From contig NZ_BAYX01000011.1 of NCBI RefSeq assembly GCF_000696095.1, positions 186,001 to 250,000 on the forward strand: a stretch of DNA of 64,000 nt, written 5' to 3'. The position numbers and the translations under genes are program-made. The stretch comes from Rhizobium rhizogenes NBRC 13257. Lineage in GTDB: Bacteria; Pseudomonadota; Alphaproteobacteria; Rhizobiales; Rhizobiaceae. Shown here one piece after another: positions 36,328 through 45,287 of the stretch; within the stretch, counting starts at the first letter, position 1, and each line of letters begins with the position of its first letter. The notes beneath the pieces are model-generated. The model saw nothing but the letters and a program-made list of their open reading frames with translations, ran no database searches and had not been told where the DNA came from.

Positions 36328-36355
36328 TTGCGATGCAGCAAGATGTTGCGATGCA
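36328..36355. repeat. Tandem direct repeat TTGCGATGCA
   Basis: Two exact copies of a 10-bp word lie at 36328-36337 and 36346-36355, 18 bp apart. Tandem sites of this kind fit cooperative binding by a response regulator such as ChvI or a zinc-finger MucR protein; that assignment is a guess. Confidence 0.45.
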
Positions 36356-36509
36356 CATAACGCTCGAGACGGTAACCGGACTTTGTAATAAAAGTTGATT
36401 GAATTGTTTAAAATCTAAATCGATCGCACTAATCGATTAGCAGTACGAAATTGTATGTGAATTTTTTGCGAACAACTTTTAAGGGAGTCCCGGGAGGAGA
36501 AAAAAGATA

Positions 36510-36542
36510 ATGAATGCAATTGTACGCATTGTGGAGGAGTAG
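36510..36542 (+). CDS. Possible 10-residue leader ORF upstream of exoX
   Basis: ATG 36510 opens MNAIVRIVEE and stops at 36542. A strong GGAGGAG (36493-36499) lies 10 nt upstream. It ends about 160 bp before exoX. It could be a translated leader that affects exoX expression, or chance; a second GGAGGAG inside its end has no start codon behind it. Confidence 0.25.
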   Translation: MNAIVRIVEE

Positions 36543-36704
36543 TTTTAACGGGCGCGACATAGGATCCGTATCAATTCGTAACGCATTGTCGTCGCTTGGT
36601 TGAATCTAAATGAATCATAAAATATATTTGAGTTCTGGGTCTACTGAGGGAGGCAAGACCTTGAGTACTTTTAGTCAGATATTCCTGGGGAGGAGGTAAT
36701 GTCC

Positions 36705-36995
36705 ATGTACGCACCTCGCGTCTTCATCAGCATGGCGGGCACGCTGGCCGTATTCGCCATTGCGACTTATTTTCTGACGCATTCACTTTCGATTACCTTG
36801 ATCGAAACTGCGATTTGCGCGGTCCTATTACAGATCGGTTACTTCGCGGGCGTTCTTTTCCTGGTGTGGAAAGAACGCAATGCGAGACATGCGTTGTTGA
36901 ATGAAGGCTCGGCTGCAATGCCGGTGCGTGAAGGTGACAAGGTTAGCGGCCTGCCCGCTGCCAACCTCAATCGTTCCGAACCCTTCAACCCTTGA
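36705..36995 (+). CDS. exoX: Exopolysaccharide production repressor (ExoX)
   Basis: This 96-residue small inner-membrane protein matches ExoX/PsiA-type inhibitors of exopolysaccharide synthesis that act post-translationally against ExoY. It has two hydrophobic segments, MAGTLAVFAIATYFLTHSL and AICAVLLQIGYFAGVLFLVW, then a hydrophilic tail ending in NLNRSEPFNP. AGGAGGT at 36691-36697 is 7 nt from ATG 36705, ideal spacing, but only 1 nt from ATG 36699, so 36705 is chosen. The balance of exoX and exoY doses sets exopolysaccharide output in S. meliloti. Confidence 0.88.
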   Translation: MYAPRVFISMAGTLAVFAIATYFLTHSLSITLIETAICAVLLQIGYFAGVLFLVWKERNARHALLNEGSAAMPVREGDKVSGLPAANLNRSEPFNP

Positions 36996-37072
36996 CGCCG
37001 CCGCCTGGCGCATCTTTTGGTGATCATGTGGTTGCCGGATGGCTGCTGTCGTCCTAAGTCTCCAACAGAACC

Positions 37073-38095
37073 ATGGAGGCTGACTTGATCGACAGTGCCG
37101 AAAACAATGTCTGCGTAATCATTGCCGCGAAGAATGCCAGCGATACCATCGGTCTCGCCGTGGCTTCGGCGTTGCGCGAGCCGGAAGTGGCCGAGGTCGT
37201 CGTCATCGACGACGGCTCGACCGACGGCACGGCTGCCGCCGCGCGTCAGGCCGATGATGGCAGCGGCCGCCTGATCATCCAGGAATTCGAGAAAAATCGT
37301 GGCCCGGCAGCCGCGCGCAATCACGCGATCGAGATTTCGCGCGCGCCGCTGATCAGCATCCTCGATGCCGATGATTTCTTTTTTCCGGGGCGTTTCAAGC
37401 CGCTGCTTGCGAGCGACGACTGGGATTTCGTCGCCGACAACATCGCCTTCGTCGATTCCGATACGGTTTCGACTGCCTATACCATGCTCGATCACTTCGA
37501 TCCGAAGCCGCGCTTCCTGGATCTGGTCGCCTTTGTCGAGGGCAATATTTCCAAGCGCGGTGTCCGGCGCGGCGAGATCGGCTTCCTGAAGCCGCTGATG
37601 CGCCGATCGTTTCTGGATAAGCATGGGCTGCGCTACGACGAGGCGCTGCGTCTCGGCGAGGATTACGACCTCTATGTGCGGGCGCTCGCCAAGGCCGCGC
37701 GCTACAAGATCATCCATAGCTGCGGTTATGGCGCCGTGGTGCGCAGCAATTCCCTGAGCGGCCAGCATCGCACCGACGACTTGCGGCGGCTTTACGAGGC
37801 GGACCGGGCTATCCTTGCTGCCGGCGGCCTTTCACCAACCGACGCGGCAGTCATCCGCCGCCACGAACAGCATATTCGCGGACGGTACGAGCTACGGCAT
37901 TTTCTCGATATCAAATCGAAATCGGGCATGGGGGCAGCGGCCTCCTACGCCCTGGGCAAGCCAGGTGCCATTCCAGCCATAGCCGGCGGTATTTTCGCCG
38001 ATAAGACCGAGCGTTTTCGCAAGGGCGGCAGCGCGCCAATCGCTCATTCGGGCGCAAACGGCCTGCGTTATCTCCTGCAGGCCGTTCCCGAATAA
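37073..38095 (+). CDS. exoU: Succinoglycan glucosyltransferase (ExoU)
   Basis: This is a 340-residue GT2 glycosyltransferase of the cytoplasmic membrane face. The nucleotide-sugar site shows VCVIIAAKNASDTIG, VVVIDDGSTDGT and the DXD-type ISILDADDFFF. In S. meliloti ExoU adds the sixth sugar of the octasaccharide. ATG 37073 is taken; a TTG at 37085 with GGAGG 5 nt upstream would give a protein starting MIDSAEN, also plausible. It follows exoX by 77 bp and converges on exoV. Confidence 0.88.
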   Translation: MEADLIDSAENNVCVIIAAKNASDTIGLAVASALREPEVAEVVVIDDGSTDGTAAAARQADDGSGRLIIQEFEKNRGPAAARNHAIEISRAPLISILDADDFFFPGRFKPLLASDDWDFVADNIAFVDSDTVSTAYTMLDHFDPKPRFLDLVAFVEGNISKRGVRRGEIGFLKPLMRRSFLDKHGLRYDEALRLGEDYDLYVRALAKAARYKIIHSCGYGAVVRSNSLSGQHRTDDLRRLYEADRAILAAGGLSPTDAAVIRRHEQHIRGRYELRHFLDIKSKSGMGAAASYALGKPGAIPAIAGGIFADKTERFRKGGSAPIAHSGANGLRYLLQAVPE

Positions 38096-38107
38096 TTTAT
38101 AGGCGCG

Positions 38108-39049
38108 TCAGAAGTAGTCGCGTTTGACGCTTTCAATCACCGACATGAAGCGTTCCTTGCGACCGGCAAGGGCCGCGTCGGTGCTGAGTTGCGGCTTTGC
38201 CTTGCTCGCCTGCCACAGCGCCAGCGCCGAGGGTACAGCAAGCGCTTGTTTCGCCATCACGCGCAGCGTGGTCTGCTGCGGGTCGGCCAGCACGGTCTCG
38301 CCATGCCGCTGCTTCTCCAGTTCACTGGCTGCCTGCTCGTCGCGTTCGAAACCGACGCCCCAGAAACGGGCGCCCTTGGCGATCGCTTCAGCGCGGGTGG
38401 AAACAGGAATATGTTTCGGCGCGTAAGTAACCCCGAGAGAGTGGGCCCAATCGTTCCATTTGAAGCTGTTGATCGCCCGCGATGTGCTGACGGCAATCCA
38501 CGGCACGCGGAAGGCATCGGCAAGGATCGCGCCATGCATGGATTCGGCGACGATCAGCTCGGAGGTGGCGATCTCGCGGATCACGGCCTTCGCCTCGCCG
38601 CGCGGGTCGAGATAGGAAAGACCGACGGTCTTGCAGATATCCTGCCAGAGCCCGGCTCCGGCCGACTCCCAATGCGGCACGAAGGTGTGGCGCTTGGTCT
38701 TCGGCAGATTTTTGAATTCCGGCATCTCGGTGACCATGACGGCCGGATCGATGATGCCCATATCCGCGGGAACGCCGACTTTTTCAGCCGTCAGCGGGCC
38801 GCGGACGCAGCGGATATCCCATTTGCTCCTGTCGCTCATGTCGGGAAGCGTGCCATAACCGAAGCCGCTGCCGATCACGAGCTTCTGGCCATCAGGCGGC
38901 AATAGCGACGTGTTCAGGACGGTGCCGACACCGACCAGCAGTGTTTCTTCATGAACATCACGCAGGCCGGGGAGTAGAAAATCCCAGAGCCAGAGATTGA
39001 GATCGTCACCGAAATTGCCATGGGTTGATTCCCAGTGGAACGGCTTCAT
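38108..39049 (-). CDS. exoV: Ketal pyruvate transferase (ExoV)
   Basis: This is a 313-residue polysaccharide pyruvyltransferase that adds a pyruvate ketal to the terminal glucose of the side chain, from phosphoenolpyruvate. Family stretches are GNFGDDLNLWLWDFLLPGL near the N-terminus, GVGTVLNTSLL, RCVRGPLTAEKVG and ELIVAESMHGAILADAFRVP (the substrate-binding region). An AGGAGT box precedes ATG 39049. It follows exoW with an 85-bp gap on the minus strand. Confidence 0.9.
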   Translation of the reverse strand: MKPFHWESTHGNFGDDLNLWLWDFLLPGLRDVHEETLLVGVGTVLNTSLLPPDGQKLVIGSGFGYGTLPDMSDRSKWDIRCVRGPLTAEKVGVPADMGIIDPAVMVTEMPEFKNLPKTKRHTFVPHWESAGAGLWQDICKTVGLSYLDPRGEAKAVIREIATSELIVAESMHGAILADAFRVPWIAVSTSRAINSFKWNDWAHSLGVTYAPKHIPVSTRAEAIAKGARFWGVGFERDEQAASELEKQRHGETVLADPQQTTLRVMAKQALAVPSALALWQASKAKPQLSTDAALAGRKERFMSVIESVKRDYF

Positions 39050-39134
39050 ACAGGACTCCTTGCTGATCTAGACCGTAGCTGCGCATGCATTGGCTCTAGA
39101 ATGTGGCATGAACAGCTTTGCTGCAGTGCGAAAA

Positions 39135-40094
39135 CTAGGGCGTAAACTTGCCCGCGGCAAGCCGCATCGCACTTTGCAATATGCCCGGGTCACGCCATGC
39201 CCATTTTGCAAGTAGCCCAAGTTGTGGCAATCGGCGACGGCGCAACTGTCGGGCCTGGCTCCACAGCGCCTGCTGACGAGCGCGGTTTTTGTAGGCACGA
39301 ATGGTCTCGATGTCCTGCGGCCGCCGCAAAAACCGCTCTTCCAGCGTGTTGAGCGCCGTCCAGGTATTGAATTGCTGGCGCAGGAACTGTGGGGAATCAT
39401 TGTCGATGCTGTGAAAGATGTTCATGCCTTCGCCACGCAGGGCTCCGGCGTCTTCGCAAAGCAGCACTCGCTTGGCCGCCAAAATGCAGTCGCAGAAAAA
39501 CAGCAGATCCTCGGCCGCCAGCCGCAGTGCGGCTTCGAAGCGGATTTTTTCAAACAGCGGTCGGCCGATCACCATGCAGGAAAGGTGCAGGAAGCCCCAG
39601 TCCTTCAGCATCTCGCTGGCGATATTCGGGATTTCGATGACCGCGGGTGTATCGGAGAGACGCACGGCATTGGGCAATTTCGCCAGCTCTTCCATGCCGA
39701 AATGATAGGAAAACCCCTCGCCGCCGCTGATCGAGTCCCAATAGCAATCGGCATCGTGGCGCGTCAGCGCCTCAAAAGCGTTGCTCAGATGCTCCGGCGC
39801 CCATTCGTCATCGGAATCGAGAAAGGCGACGAAGCGGCTTGCGGCCGGCACGTTATCGAGGCCAGTATTGCGCGCGCCGCCCGGGCCGGCATTGGCTTGG
39901 CGGATGACAGTAACGCGTGCGCGCTCGTGGTCTCCGAGCGATTGAAGTTCACTTTCCGCCGAAAGCGGCGACTCATCATCGACGACAAGGATATCGAAAT
40001 CCTGAAACACCTGCCTAGATATCGACCTCAATGCGCGCTGCAGAATGCCTGTCTGTTTCTGGTAGAAGGGAATAACAATCGTAATTGACGCCAT
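39135..40094 (-). CDS. exoW: Succinoglycan glucosyltransferase (ExoW)
   Basis: This is a 319-residue GT2 enzyme. Its catalytic half contains ITIVIPFYQKQTGILQRALR, ILVVDDESP, GPGGARNTGLDNV and FLDSDDEWAPEHL (DXD type). In S. meliloti ExoW adds the seventh sugar. Position between exoV and exoT and the divergent 119-bp gap to exoT match the known cluster. Confidence 0.88.
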   Translation of the reverse strand: MASITIVIPFYQKQTGILQRALRSISRQVFQDFDILVVDDESPLSAESELQSLGDHERARVTVIRQANAGPGGARNTGLDNVPAASRFVAFLDSDDEWAPEHLSNAFEALTRHDADCYWDSISGGEGFSYHFGMEELAKLPNAVRLSDTPAVIEIPNIASEMLKDWGFLHLSCMVIGRPLFEKIRFEAALRLAAEDLLFFCDCILAAKRVLLCEDAGALRGEGMNIFHSIDNDSPQFLRQQFNTWTALNTLEERFLRRPQDIETIRAYKNRARQQALWSQARQLRRRRLPQLGLLAKWAWRDPGILQSAMRLAAGKFTP

Positions 40095-40213
40095 TTTTTC
40101 GCCTTACGTTTTTCAACAAAGAGTTTGCGACCTCCTCCCAGGGTCGCGGCCATGCATTTTTTCGACAATCTCCATCGCTGATTACAGCCGCTCCCAAGAG
40201 ATAGGATGTCGCA

Positions 40214-41701
40214 ATGACCTCAACAGTTAGTGTCCGTTCGATAACGAACAATGTCGGATGGAGCGTTTTATCGAAGACAAGTACATTTGGATTGAAATTT
40301 GTGACCGTGCCGATCCTGGCGCGCATCCTCACGCCTGAGGAATTCGGTGTCGTCGCCGTGGCACTGACGGTGGTGCAATTTCTCTCCATGATCGGCGGCG
40401 CCGGGCTCACCTCTTCTCTCGTTATCCAGGAGAAGGAGGACATGCTGACCATTCACTCGGTCTTCTGGGTAAATCTGGCCGTATCGACGCTGATGGCCGT
40501 GGTTCTCTTCGTATTCGCCGATTTCTTCGCAGCATTGTTGGGCGCCAAAGAGGCAGCCCACCTGTTGCGCATCATGGCCTTCATGATCCCCATCCAGCTT
40601 GCCGCCGATGTCGCCTATTCGATCCTGGCGCGGCGGATGAATTTCAGCAAGGATGCGGTCTGGAGCATGATTTCGGAGTCCTCCGGCGCGCTGGTCGCTG
40701 TCGGCCTGGCCTGGTTCGGATTTGGTGTCTGGTCGCTCGTTGCCCAGCTTTTCGTCTCCGGTACCGTGCGCCTTGTCGGCCTCTACGCCGTCTCCGGCTA
40801 CTTCCCCCGGTTCGCCTTCTCCTTCAGCCGCATCAAGGGGCTGACGAAGTTCTCCTTCGGCATGATGGGCTCGGAAATCGCCAATTTCGTCACCTTCCAG
40901 TCGCCGATGGTGATCATCGCCCGCTATCTTGGCCTAGCCGATGCCGGCGCCTATTCCGCCGGCAACCGCTTTGCCAGCATCCCAAACCAGGTCGTGCTCT
41001 CGGCGGTCATGGGCGTCTTGTTTCCGGCTTTCAGCCACATGATGCATGACCGCAAGCGCCGCTCGGACGCGCTGATGCTGAGCACGCAGGTCACAACGGT
41101 GCTTCTGGCGCCGATGATGTTCGGGCTGTGGGCCATCGCTGAGCCGGCCATGTTGGTGCTGTTCGGACAGAAATGGGCCTATGCCTGGCCGGTGCTCGGA
41201 CTGCTGGCGCTCTCCAAGGCGATCCTGACGCCCTGCAGCACCTTCATTCCGTATTTGAAGGGTGTCGGCCGTGGCAATGTCCTGTTCTGGTCGGCTGTCG
41301 TGCGCGCCATCGTCACCACCGCCGCCGTCGCCTACGGGGCAATGACCGGTGATCTGATCAACGCCATGGTCTGGCTCTGCATCGTCAGCGTTATCACCTT
41401 GATCTTCTATTCTTGGGCGGTTTTCCGTGCCGATGGCACGCCGTTTTTCCAGGGCCTCTATGTCAGCAACCGGCCGATGATCACTGCGCTTATCATGGCG
41501 CTCATCGTTCGCTTCATGCTGGATCATCTGAAGGTGGCGATGCCGAGTGCAGTCCTGCAGATCATCGTGGGCTCGGTGGTAGGCGGCGCAATCTACCTCG
41601 TTTTCGTTCTGCTGACGGAGAGAGCGCTTGTGCGCAAAATCCTGGAACTCGTTCGTTCACGCAGAATGCCAAAGGCAGAAGCTCAACCTGTAGCTGAATG
41701 A
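40214..41701 (+). CDS. exoT: Succinoglycan flippase-like exporter (ExoT)
   Basis: This is a 495-residue polysaccharide transporter of the MOP/Wzx superfamily with 12 or more membrane segments. It opens NVGWSVLSKTSTFGLKFVTV and PILARILTPEEFGVVAVALT, typical of Wzx-type repeat-unit flippases. It would move the lipid-linked octasaccharide across the inner membrane; in S. meliloti ExoT is also tied to low-molecular-weight product. It is transcribed alone between divergent exoW and a 393-bp gap before exoH. Confidence 0.9.
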   Translation: MTSTVSVRSITNNVGWSVLSKTSTFGLKFVTVPILARILTPEEFGVVAVALTVVQFLSMIGGAGLTSSLVIQEKEDMLTIHSVFWVNLAVSTLMAVVLFVFADFFAALLGAKEAAHLLRIMAFMIPIQLAADVAYSILARRMNFSKDAVWSMISESSGALVAVGLAWFGFGVWSLVAQLFVSGTVRLVGLYAVSGYFPRFAFSFSRIKGLTKFSFGMMGSEIANFVTFQSPMVIIARYLGLADAGAYSAGNRFASIPNQVVLSAVMGVLFPAFSHMMHDRKRRSDALMLSTQVTTVLLAPMMFGLWAIAEPAMLVLFGQKWAYAWPVLGLLALSKAILTPCSTFIPYLKGVGRGNVLFWSAVVRAIVTTAAVAYGAMTGDLINAMVWLCIVSVITLIFYSWAVFRADGTPFFQGLYVSNRPMITALIMALIVRFMLDHLKVAMPSAVLQIIVGSVVGGAIYLVFVLLTERALVRKILELVRSRRMPKAEAQPVAE

Positions 41702-42094
41702 TTCTGCCGCGTTTTCTTAGAGAACTTGCACCGCTGCCGCATTCTGATCACGTTTGCTCACGGATTCTGTGGCGGTGCAAAAAAATGTTCACCTATTGCG
41801 AAAAAAACAACGTCAGCGCATCATCGCGTTAAAGATCGTTTCACGAATTATTTCAGCGTACTTAAATCCTTTTAATACCAGGGACTTCCATAAATATCGC
41901 GCACCGGAATCACCTGTTTCATCGCCGTTTTTGCCCCGGATTTGCGGCTGCTGGGGGCCATTCGCTGTTGTTTTTTGCTGCACTGCCATATTTCTTTTCG
42001 TGAGATCGCCCTAGGTTATGCGTGTGGGCTCTAGTCTGCTCTGGTTGAAACGGTCGCGAGGGGGGAGCGACCTGGAAAAGGGGTGACGGACATC
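41702..42094. other. Gap at the expected position of exoI
   Basis: No gene can be supported in these 393 bp. The left part is AT-rich (TTAAATCCTTTTAATACC near 41860) and may hold the exoH promoter. In S. meliloti exoI lies between exoT and exoH; I see no remnant of it. AAGGGGTGA at 42078-42086 is the exoH ribosome binding site. Confidence 0.6.
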
Positions 42095-43207
42095 GTGAAT
42101 GTGACTGCCAACGTGTCTTCGCGGATAAATCTCATGCGTATCGTGCTCATCTCGGGCATCATATTTGTGCATATCCCATTCGATACGGATTCCAGCCCGT
42201 TCAACGGTGCATATGGGCTCTTCGATTGGTTCCGGGTCTTCCTGCGCGATAGTCTCTTTCGCGTCGGCGTTCCCTGCCTCAGCGCCATTTCCGGCTATCT
42301 TCTTTTCCGTCACGGCACGGCAAAGCTCGACTATGCCAAGACAGTTCGCCGCAAGGCGAAGACCGTTCTCCTGCCCTTCCTCTTGTGGAACAGCGCTTTC
42401 TTCCTGTTCGTGCTCGCCCTGCAATACTTCGGCATCGGCGACGGTTTTCTGCCTGATCTTTCGAGCGCCAGCCCGCGTACGCTGTCGACGCTGCTTTTCG
42501 CCATCGAGGGCACACCGATCAACTTGCCCCTCTATTTCCTGCGCGATCTCTTCGTCTGCATCCTGCTGTCGCCATTGCTGGCGATGCTGATCAGCCGTTT
42601 TCCACTGTCGACCCTAGTGGGCTTGCTGCTACTGGCGGCGTTGCCGATCCCGCTCGGCATCGTGCTTCGAAATTCGATCCTCTTCAGCTTCGGCTTCGGC
42701 ATCTATCTCAGCCTCTACCGTGTCGACCTGACGATCATCGACCGGTATGCCGAAGTGATCGGGCCGGCCTTCGTCGCCCTGGCTGCAATGTTGGCCACGG
42801 CCGCCTACCTCACCGGCCCCAAGCTTCCACTGTGGCTCGAAATAGGCCGCAACCTCATGGTGATCATTGGCATTCCCGGTTTCTGGGCGCTGTCGGCAAT
42901 CTTCATCAGGAGCCGGCTCGGCCAAAGCCTGGCGGGAACCGGCGGCCTGAGCTTCTGGGTGTTCTGTGCCCATTACCCGCTGCTGTTCTGCCTCTGGGTC
43001 CTCTGGAACCGCGGCGGCAGCGAGATCTATCCGATCTTCTATCTCCTGGCCTCCGCCATCACACTGATGGTGCTGCCCCTGACCAACGGCCTGGCGCGTT
43101 CCGCCCTGCCGGCCATCTACAACCTGTTGACTGGTAGCCGCACACGGTCGCGTGCGGAGACCCCGGCGATCGCCGAACGTCGGCAGGCGACTTCAGAGCA
43201 AAGGTGA
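42095..43207 (+). CDS. exoH: Succinoglycan succinyltransferase (ExoH)
   Basis: This is a 370-residue acyltransferase-3 family integral membrane protein with about ten segments. It has INLMRIVLISGIIFVHIPFD (His of the active region), FRVGVPCLSAISGYLLF and, near the end, LSFWVFCAHYPLLF. ExoH adds succinate to succinoglycan, a decoration needed for symbiosis in S. meliloti. GTG 42095 is preferred over GTG 42083 because the near-perfect AAGGGGTGA box is 8 nt before it. exoK begins 3 bp after its stop. Confidence 0.88.
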   Translation: MNVTANVSSRINLMRIVLISGIIFVHIPFDTDSSPFNGAYGLFDWFRVFLRDSLFRVGVPCLSAISGYLLFRHGTAKLDYAKTVRRKAKTVLLPFLLWNSAFFLFVLALQYFGIGDGFLPDLSSASPRTLSTLLFAIEGTPINLPLYFLRDLFVCILLSPLLAMLISRFPLSTLVGLLLLAALPIPLGIVLRNSILFSFGFGIYLSLYRVDLTIIDRYAEVIGPAFVALAAMLATAAYLTGPKLPLWLEIGRNLMVIIGIPGFWALSAIFIRSRLGQSLAGTGGLSFWVFCAHYPLLFCLWVLWNRGGSEIYPIFYLLASAITLMVLPLTNGLARSALPAIYNLLTGSRTRSRAETPAIAERRQATSEQR

Positions 43208-43210
43208 CAC

Positions 43211-44014
43211 ATGACGAAAAAGACCGCCCATGCGCGCAAACTTAGCCTTGTTTCACTGGCCATCTTGAGCGCCGGCTTAGTTCCCACGGTGGTTTCCGCA
43301 CAGGAGGACCGGCCGAACGGCACCTCCTTCGTCGACAATTTCGACAGGATCGACAGCAGCCGCTGGTATATTTCCGATGGCTGGAACAACGGCCCGCACC
43401 AGAACTGCACATGGTCGAAAAAGCAGGTCAGCCGCCAAGACGGCATGCTGCAGCTTCAATTCACCCAGGGTAAGACCGGTGAGCGCGACTATGCCTGCGG
43501 CGAGATCCAGACCACCAAGCGTTTTGGCTACGGCACCTATGAGGCAAGCTACCGTACCGCCAGCGGCCCCGGTCTCAACTCAGCGTTCTTCACCTATATC
43601 GGTCCGACCGACAAAAGACCGCATGACGAGATCGATTTCGAGGTTCTCGGCAAGAATGCGGGGCAGGTCCAGGTCAATCAGTACATCGCCGCCAAAGGCG
43701 GCAACGAGAAGCTGGTTCCGGTCCCCGGCGGCGCCGATCAGGGCTTCAACGACTATGCCTTCGTCTGGGAGAAGAATCGGCTCCGCTATTATGTGAACAG
43801 CCAGCTGGTCCAGGACGTTACCGACCCTTCGAAGATACCAACGCATGCTCAGAAGATCTTTTTCAGCCTCTGGGGCACTGACACGCTGAGCGGCTGGATG
43901 GGCAAGTTCGCCTATGGCGGCAGCCCGGCAACCATGCAGATCAAGCGCGTCGCCTTCACCGCGGAAGGCGACAAGTGCCAGTTCCCGGAATCGATCGCCT
44001 GCAAGCTGAACTGA
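43211..44014 (+). CDS. exoK: Endo-1,3-1,4-beta-glycanase (ExoK), GH16
   Basis: This is a 267-residue secreted glycanase that trims nascent succinoglycan. The signal peptide (about 1-30) is likely cut at VSA-QE. The GH16 catalytic signature is E140-IDF-E144 (nucleophile E140, acid/base E144, D142 between). The sugar-cleft segment TWSKKQVSRQDGMLQLQF precedes it. The C-terminus ends CQFPESIACKLN, with a probable disulfide pair. It lies between exoH (3 bp) and exoL (64 bp). Confidence 0.93.
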   Translation: MTKKTAHARKLSLVSLAILSAGLVPTVVSAQEDRPNGTSFVDNFDRIDSSRWYISDGWNNGPHQNCTWSKKQVSRQDGMLQLQFTQGKTGERDYACGEIQTTKRFGYGTYEASYRTASGPGLNSAFFTYIGPTDKRPHDEIDFEVLGKNAGQVQVNQYIAAKGGNEKLVPVPGGADQGFNDYAFVWEKNRLRYYVNSQLVQDVTDPSKIPTHAQKIFFSLWGTDTLSGWMGKFAYGGSPATMQIKRVAFTAEGDKCQFPESIACKLN

Positions 44015-44078
44015 ACCGATCCGGCTGCGAAACAAACGAAACGCCTGGCTTCGACCGGGCACGAAAACGGAAGTCTGA

Positions 44079-45287
44079 ATGCTGCATATTCTCTACTTCG
44101 TCCACGATCTTGCCGACCCCGCCGTCCGCCGGCGGGTGTTGATGCTGCAGGCGGGCGGAGCACGAGTGACATTGGCGGGCTTCCGGCGTGACGACAACGC
44201 GCTAGCAGCCGTGCACGGTATCGAGCCGATCGAGCTCGGACGGACGCGCGACGCACAATTCACGCATCGCATCGCGGCCGTTGCCAAGTCCGCGCTGAAA
44301 TTGCGCGGCTCGTTGCGTTCGATCCAGAAGCCGGACGTCATCATCGGCCGCAATCTTGAAATGCTGGCCTTGGCCAATCGGGCGAGATCGATCTTCGGCG
44401 GCGATATGCCCGTTGTCTACGAGTGTCTCGACATCCACCGGCTGCTGCTGCGCAAGGACACGCTTGGCGCCGCCCTTCGAGGAGTGGAGCGTCATTTCGG
44501 AGCGGACGCCGCATTGCTGCTGACCAGTTCGCCTGCCTTCGTCGAGCGTTATTTCCGCCCTCGCTCCGGCCTCGATCTGCCGATCGTCCTTCTGGAGAAC
44601 AAGGTTCTGGCGCTCGATGGCCTTGACGATACGGTCGCTCCCTCCCCCCGGTTACCGGCCAAGGACCAGCCCTGGAAGATCGGCTGGTTCGGCGCGCTTC
44701 GCTGCCGTAAATCGCTGGCGCTGCTCGACGAATTTTCGCGCCGAATGGACGGACGTTTCGAGATCATCCTGCGCGGCCGGCCGGCCTATTCGGAGTTCGA
44801 CGACTTCGATGGCATCGTGCGCGACGCGCCTTTCATGCATTTTGGCGGCCCCTACAAGAACCCGGAGGACCTCGCGACCATCTATGGCGAGGTACAGTTC
44901 TCCTGGGCGATCGACTTCTTCGAAGAAGGGCTGAATTCGAGCTGGCTGCTGCCGAACCGGCTTTACGAAGGCGGCCTTTACGGCGCCGTGCCGATCGCGA
45001 TGGACGGAACCGAGACTTCACGCTTCCTGGCGAGCCGAAAAATCGGTCTGACGCTCGACAAGGCGAACCCCGCGCATCTCGTAACGCTCATGAGCGACAT
45101 GAACGAGGACCGCTATCTCGCCGCCTTCGAAGCCGTGGCCGCGCAGGACCGCCGGCAATGGATGACCGATCGCGCCGATTGCCAGGGACTGGTGCAGCGG
45201 CTCGCGTCCCTGACCCGCACCAATGAGCAAACCGCCGAATTACAGGCACTCCCACAACTGCATCGCAATAGAGGTGGATTGCAATGA
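44079..45287 (+). CDS. exoL: Succinoglycan glucosyltransferase (ExoL)
   Basis: This is a 402-residue GT-B type glycosyltransferase, unlike the GT2 enzymes around it. It begins LHILYFVHDLADPAVRRRV and carries IIGRNLEMLALANRARSIFG and LPNRLYEGGLYGAVPIAMDG, the donor-side region. In S. meliloti ExoL adds the third sugar (second glucose) of the repeat. It overlaps exoA by 4 bp (ATGA), the first of three such overlaps in a row. Confidence 0.88.
   Translation: MLHILYFVHDLADPAVRRRVLMLQAGGARVTLAGFRRDDNALAAVHGIEPIELGRTRDAQFTHRIAAVAKSALKLRGSLRSIQKPDVIIGRNLEMLALANRARSIFGGDMPVVYECLDIHRLLLRKDTLGAALRGVERHFGADAALLLTSSPAFVERYFRPRSGLDLPIVLLENKVLALDGLDDTVAPSPRLPAKDQPWKIGWFGALRCRKSLALLDEFSRRMDGRFEIILRGRPAYSEFDDFDGIVRDAPFMHFGGPYKNPEDLATIYGEVQFSWAIDFFEEGLNSSWLLPNRLYEGGLYGAVPIAMDGTETSRFLASRKIGLTLDKANPAHLVTLMSDMNEDRYLAAFEAVAAQDRRQWMTDRADCQGLVQRLASLTRTNEQTAELQALPQLHRNRGGLQ

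Larger units (their letters stand above)
35965..36704. promoter_or_regulatory. Large AT-rich control region between exoY and exoX
   Basis: This 740-bp region has no convincing gene of normal size and is far richer in AT than anything else in the window. It carries TCGGATAT/ATATCCGA (36243-36269), a direct repeat TTGCGATGCA (36328 and 36346), repeated AATCTAAAT (36412 and 36603), a near-palindrome round AATCGAT (36415-36440), and a TATAAT at 36221. In S. meliloti the exoY and exoX promoters are targets of MucR and ExoS/ChvI; this length and composition fit multi-site regulation. Confidence 0.7.

Noticed and set aside
36328..36355. Start of a CRISPR-like array
   Set aside because: Only two 10-bp copies exist, with an 8-bp spacer; it is a regulatory-style direct repeat.
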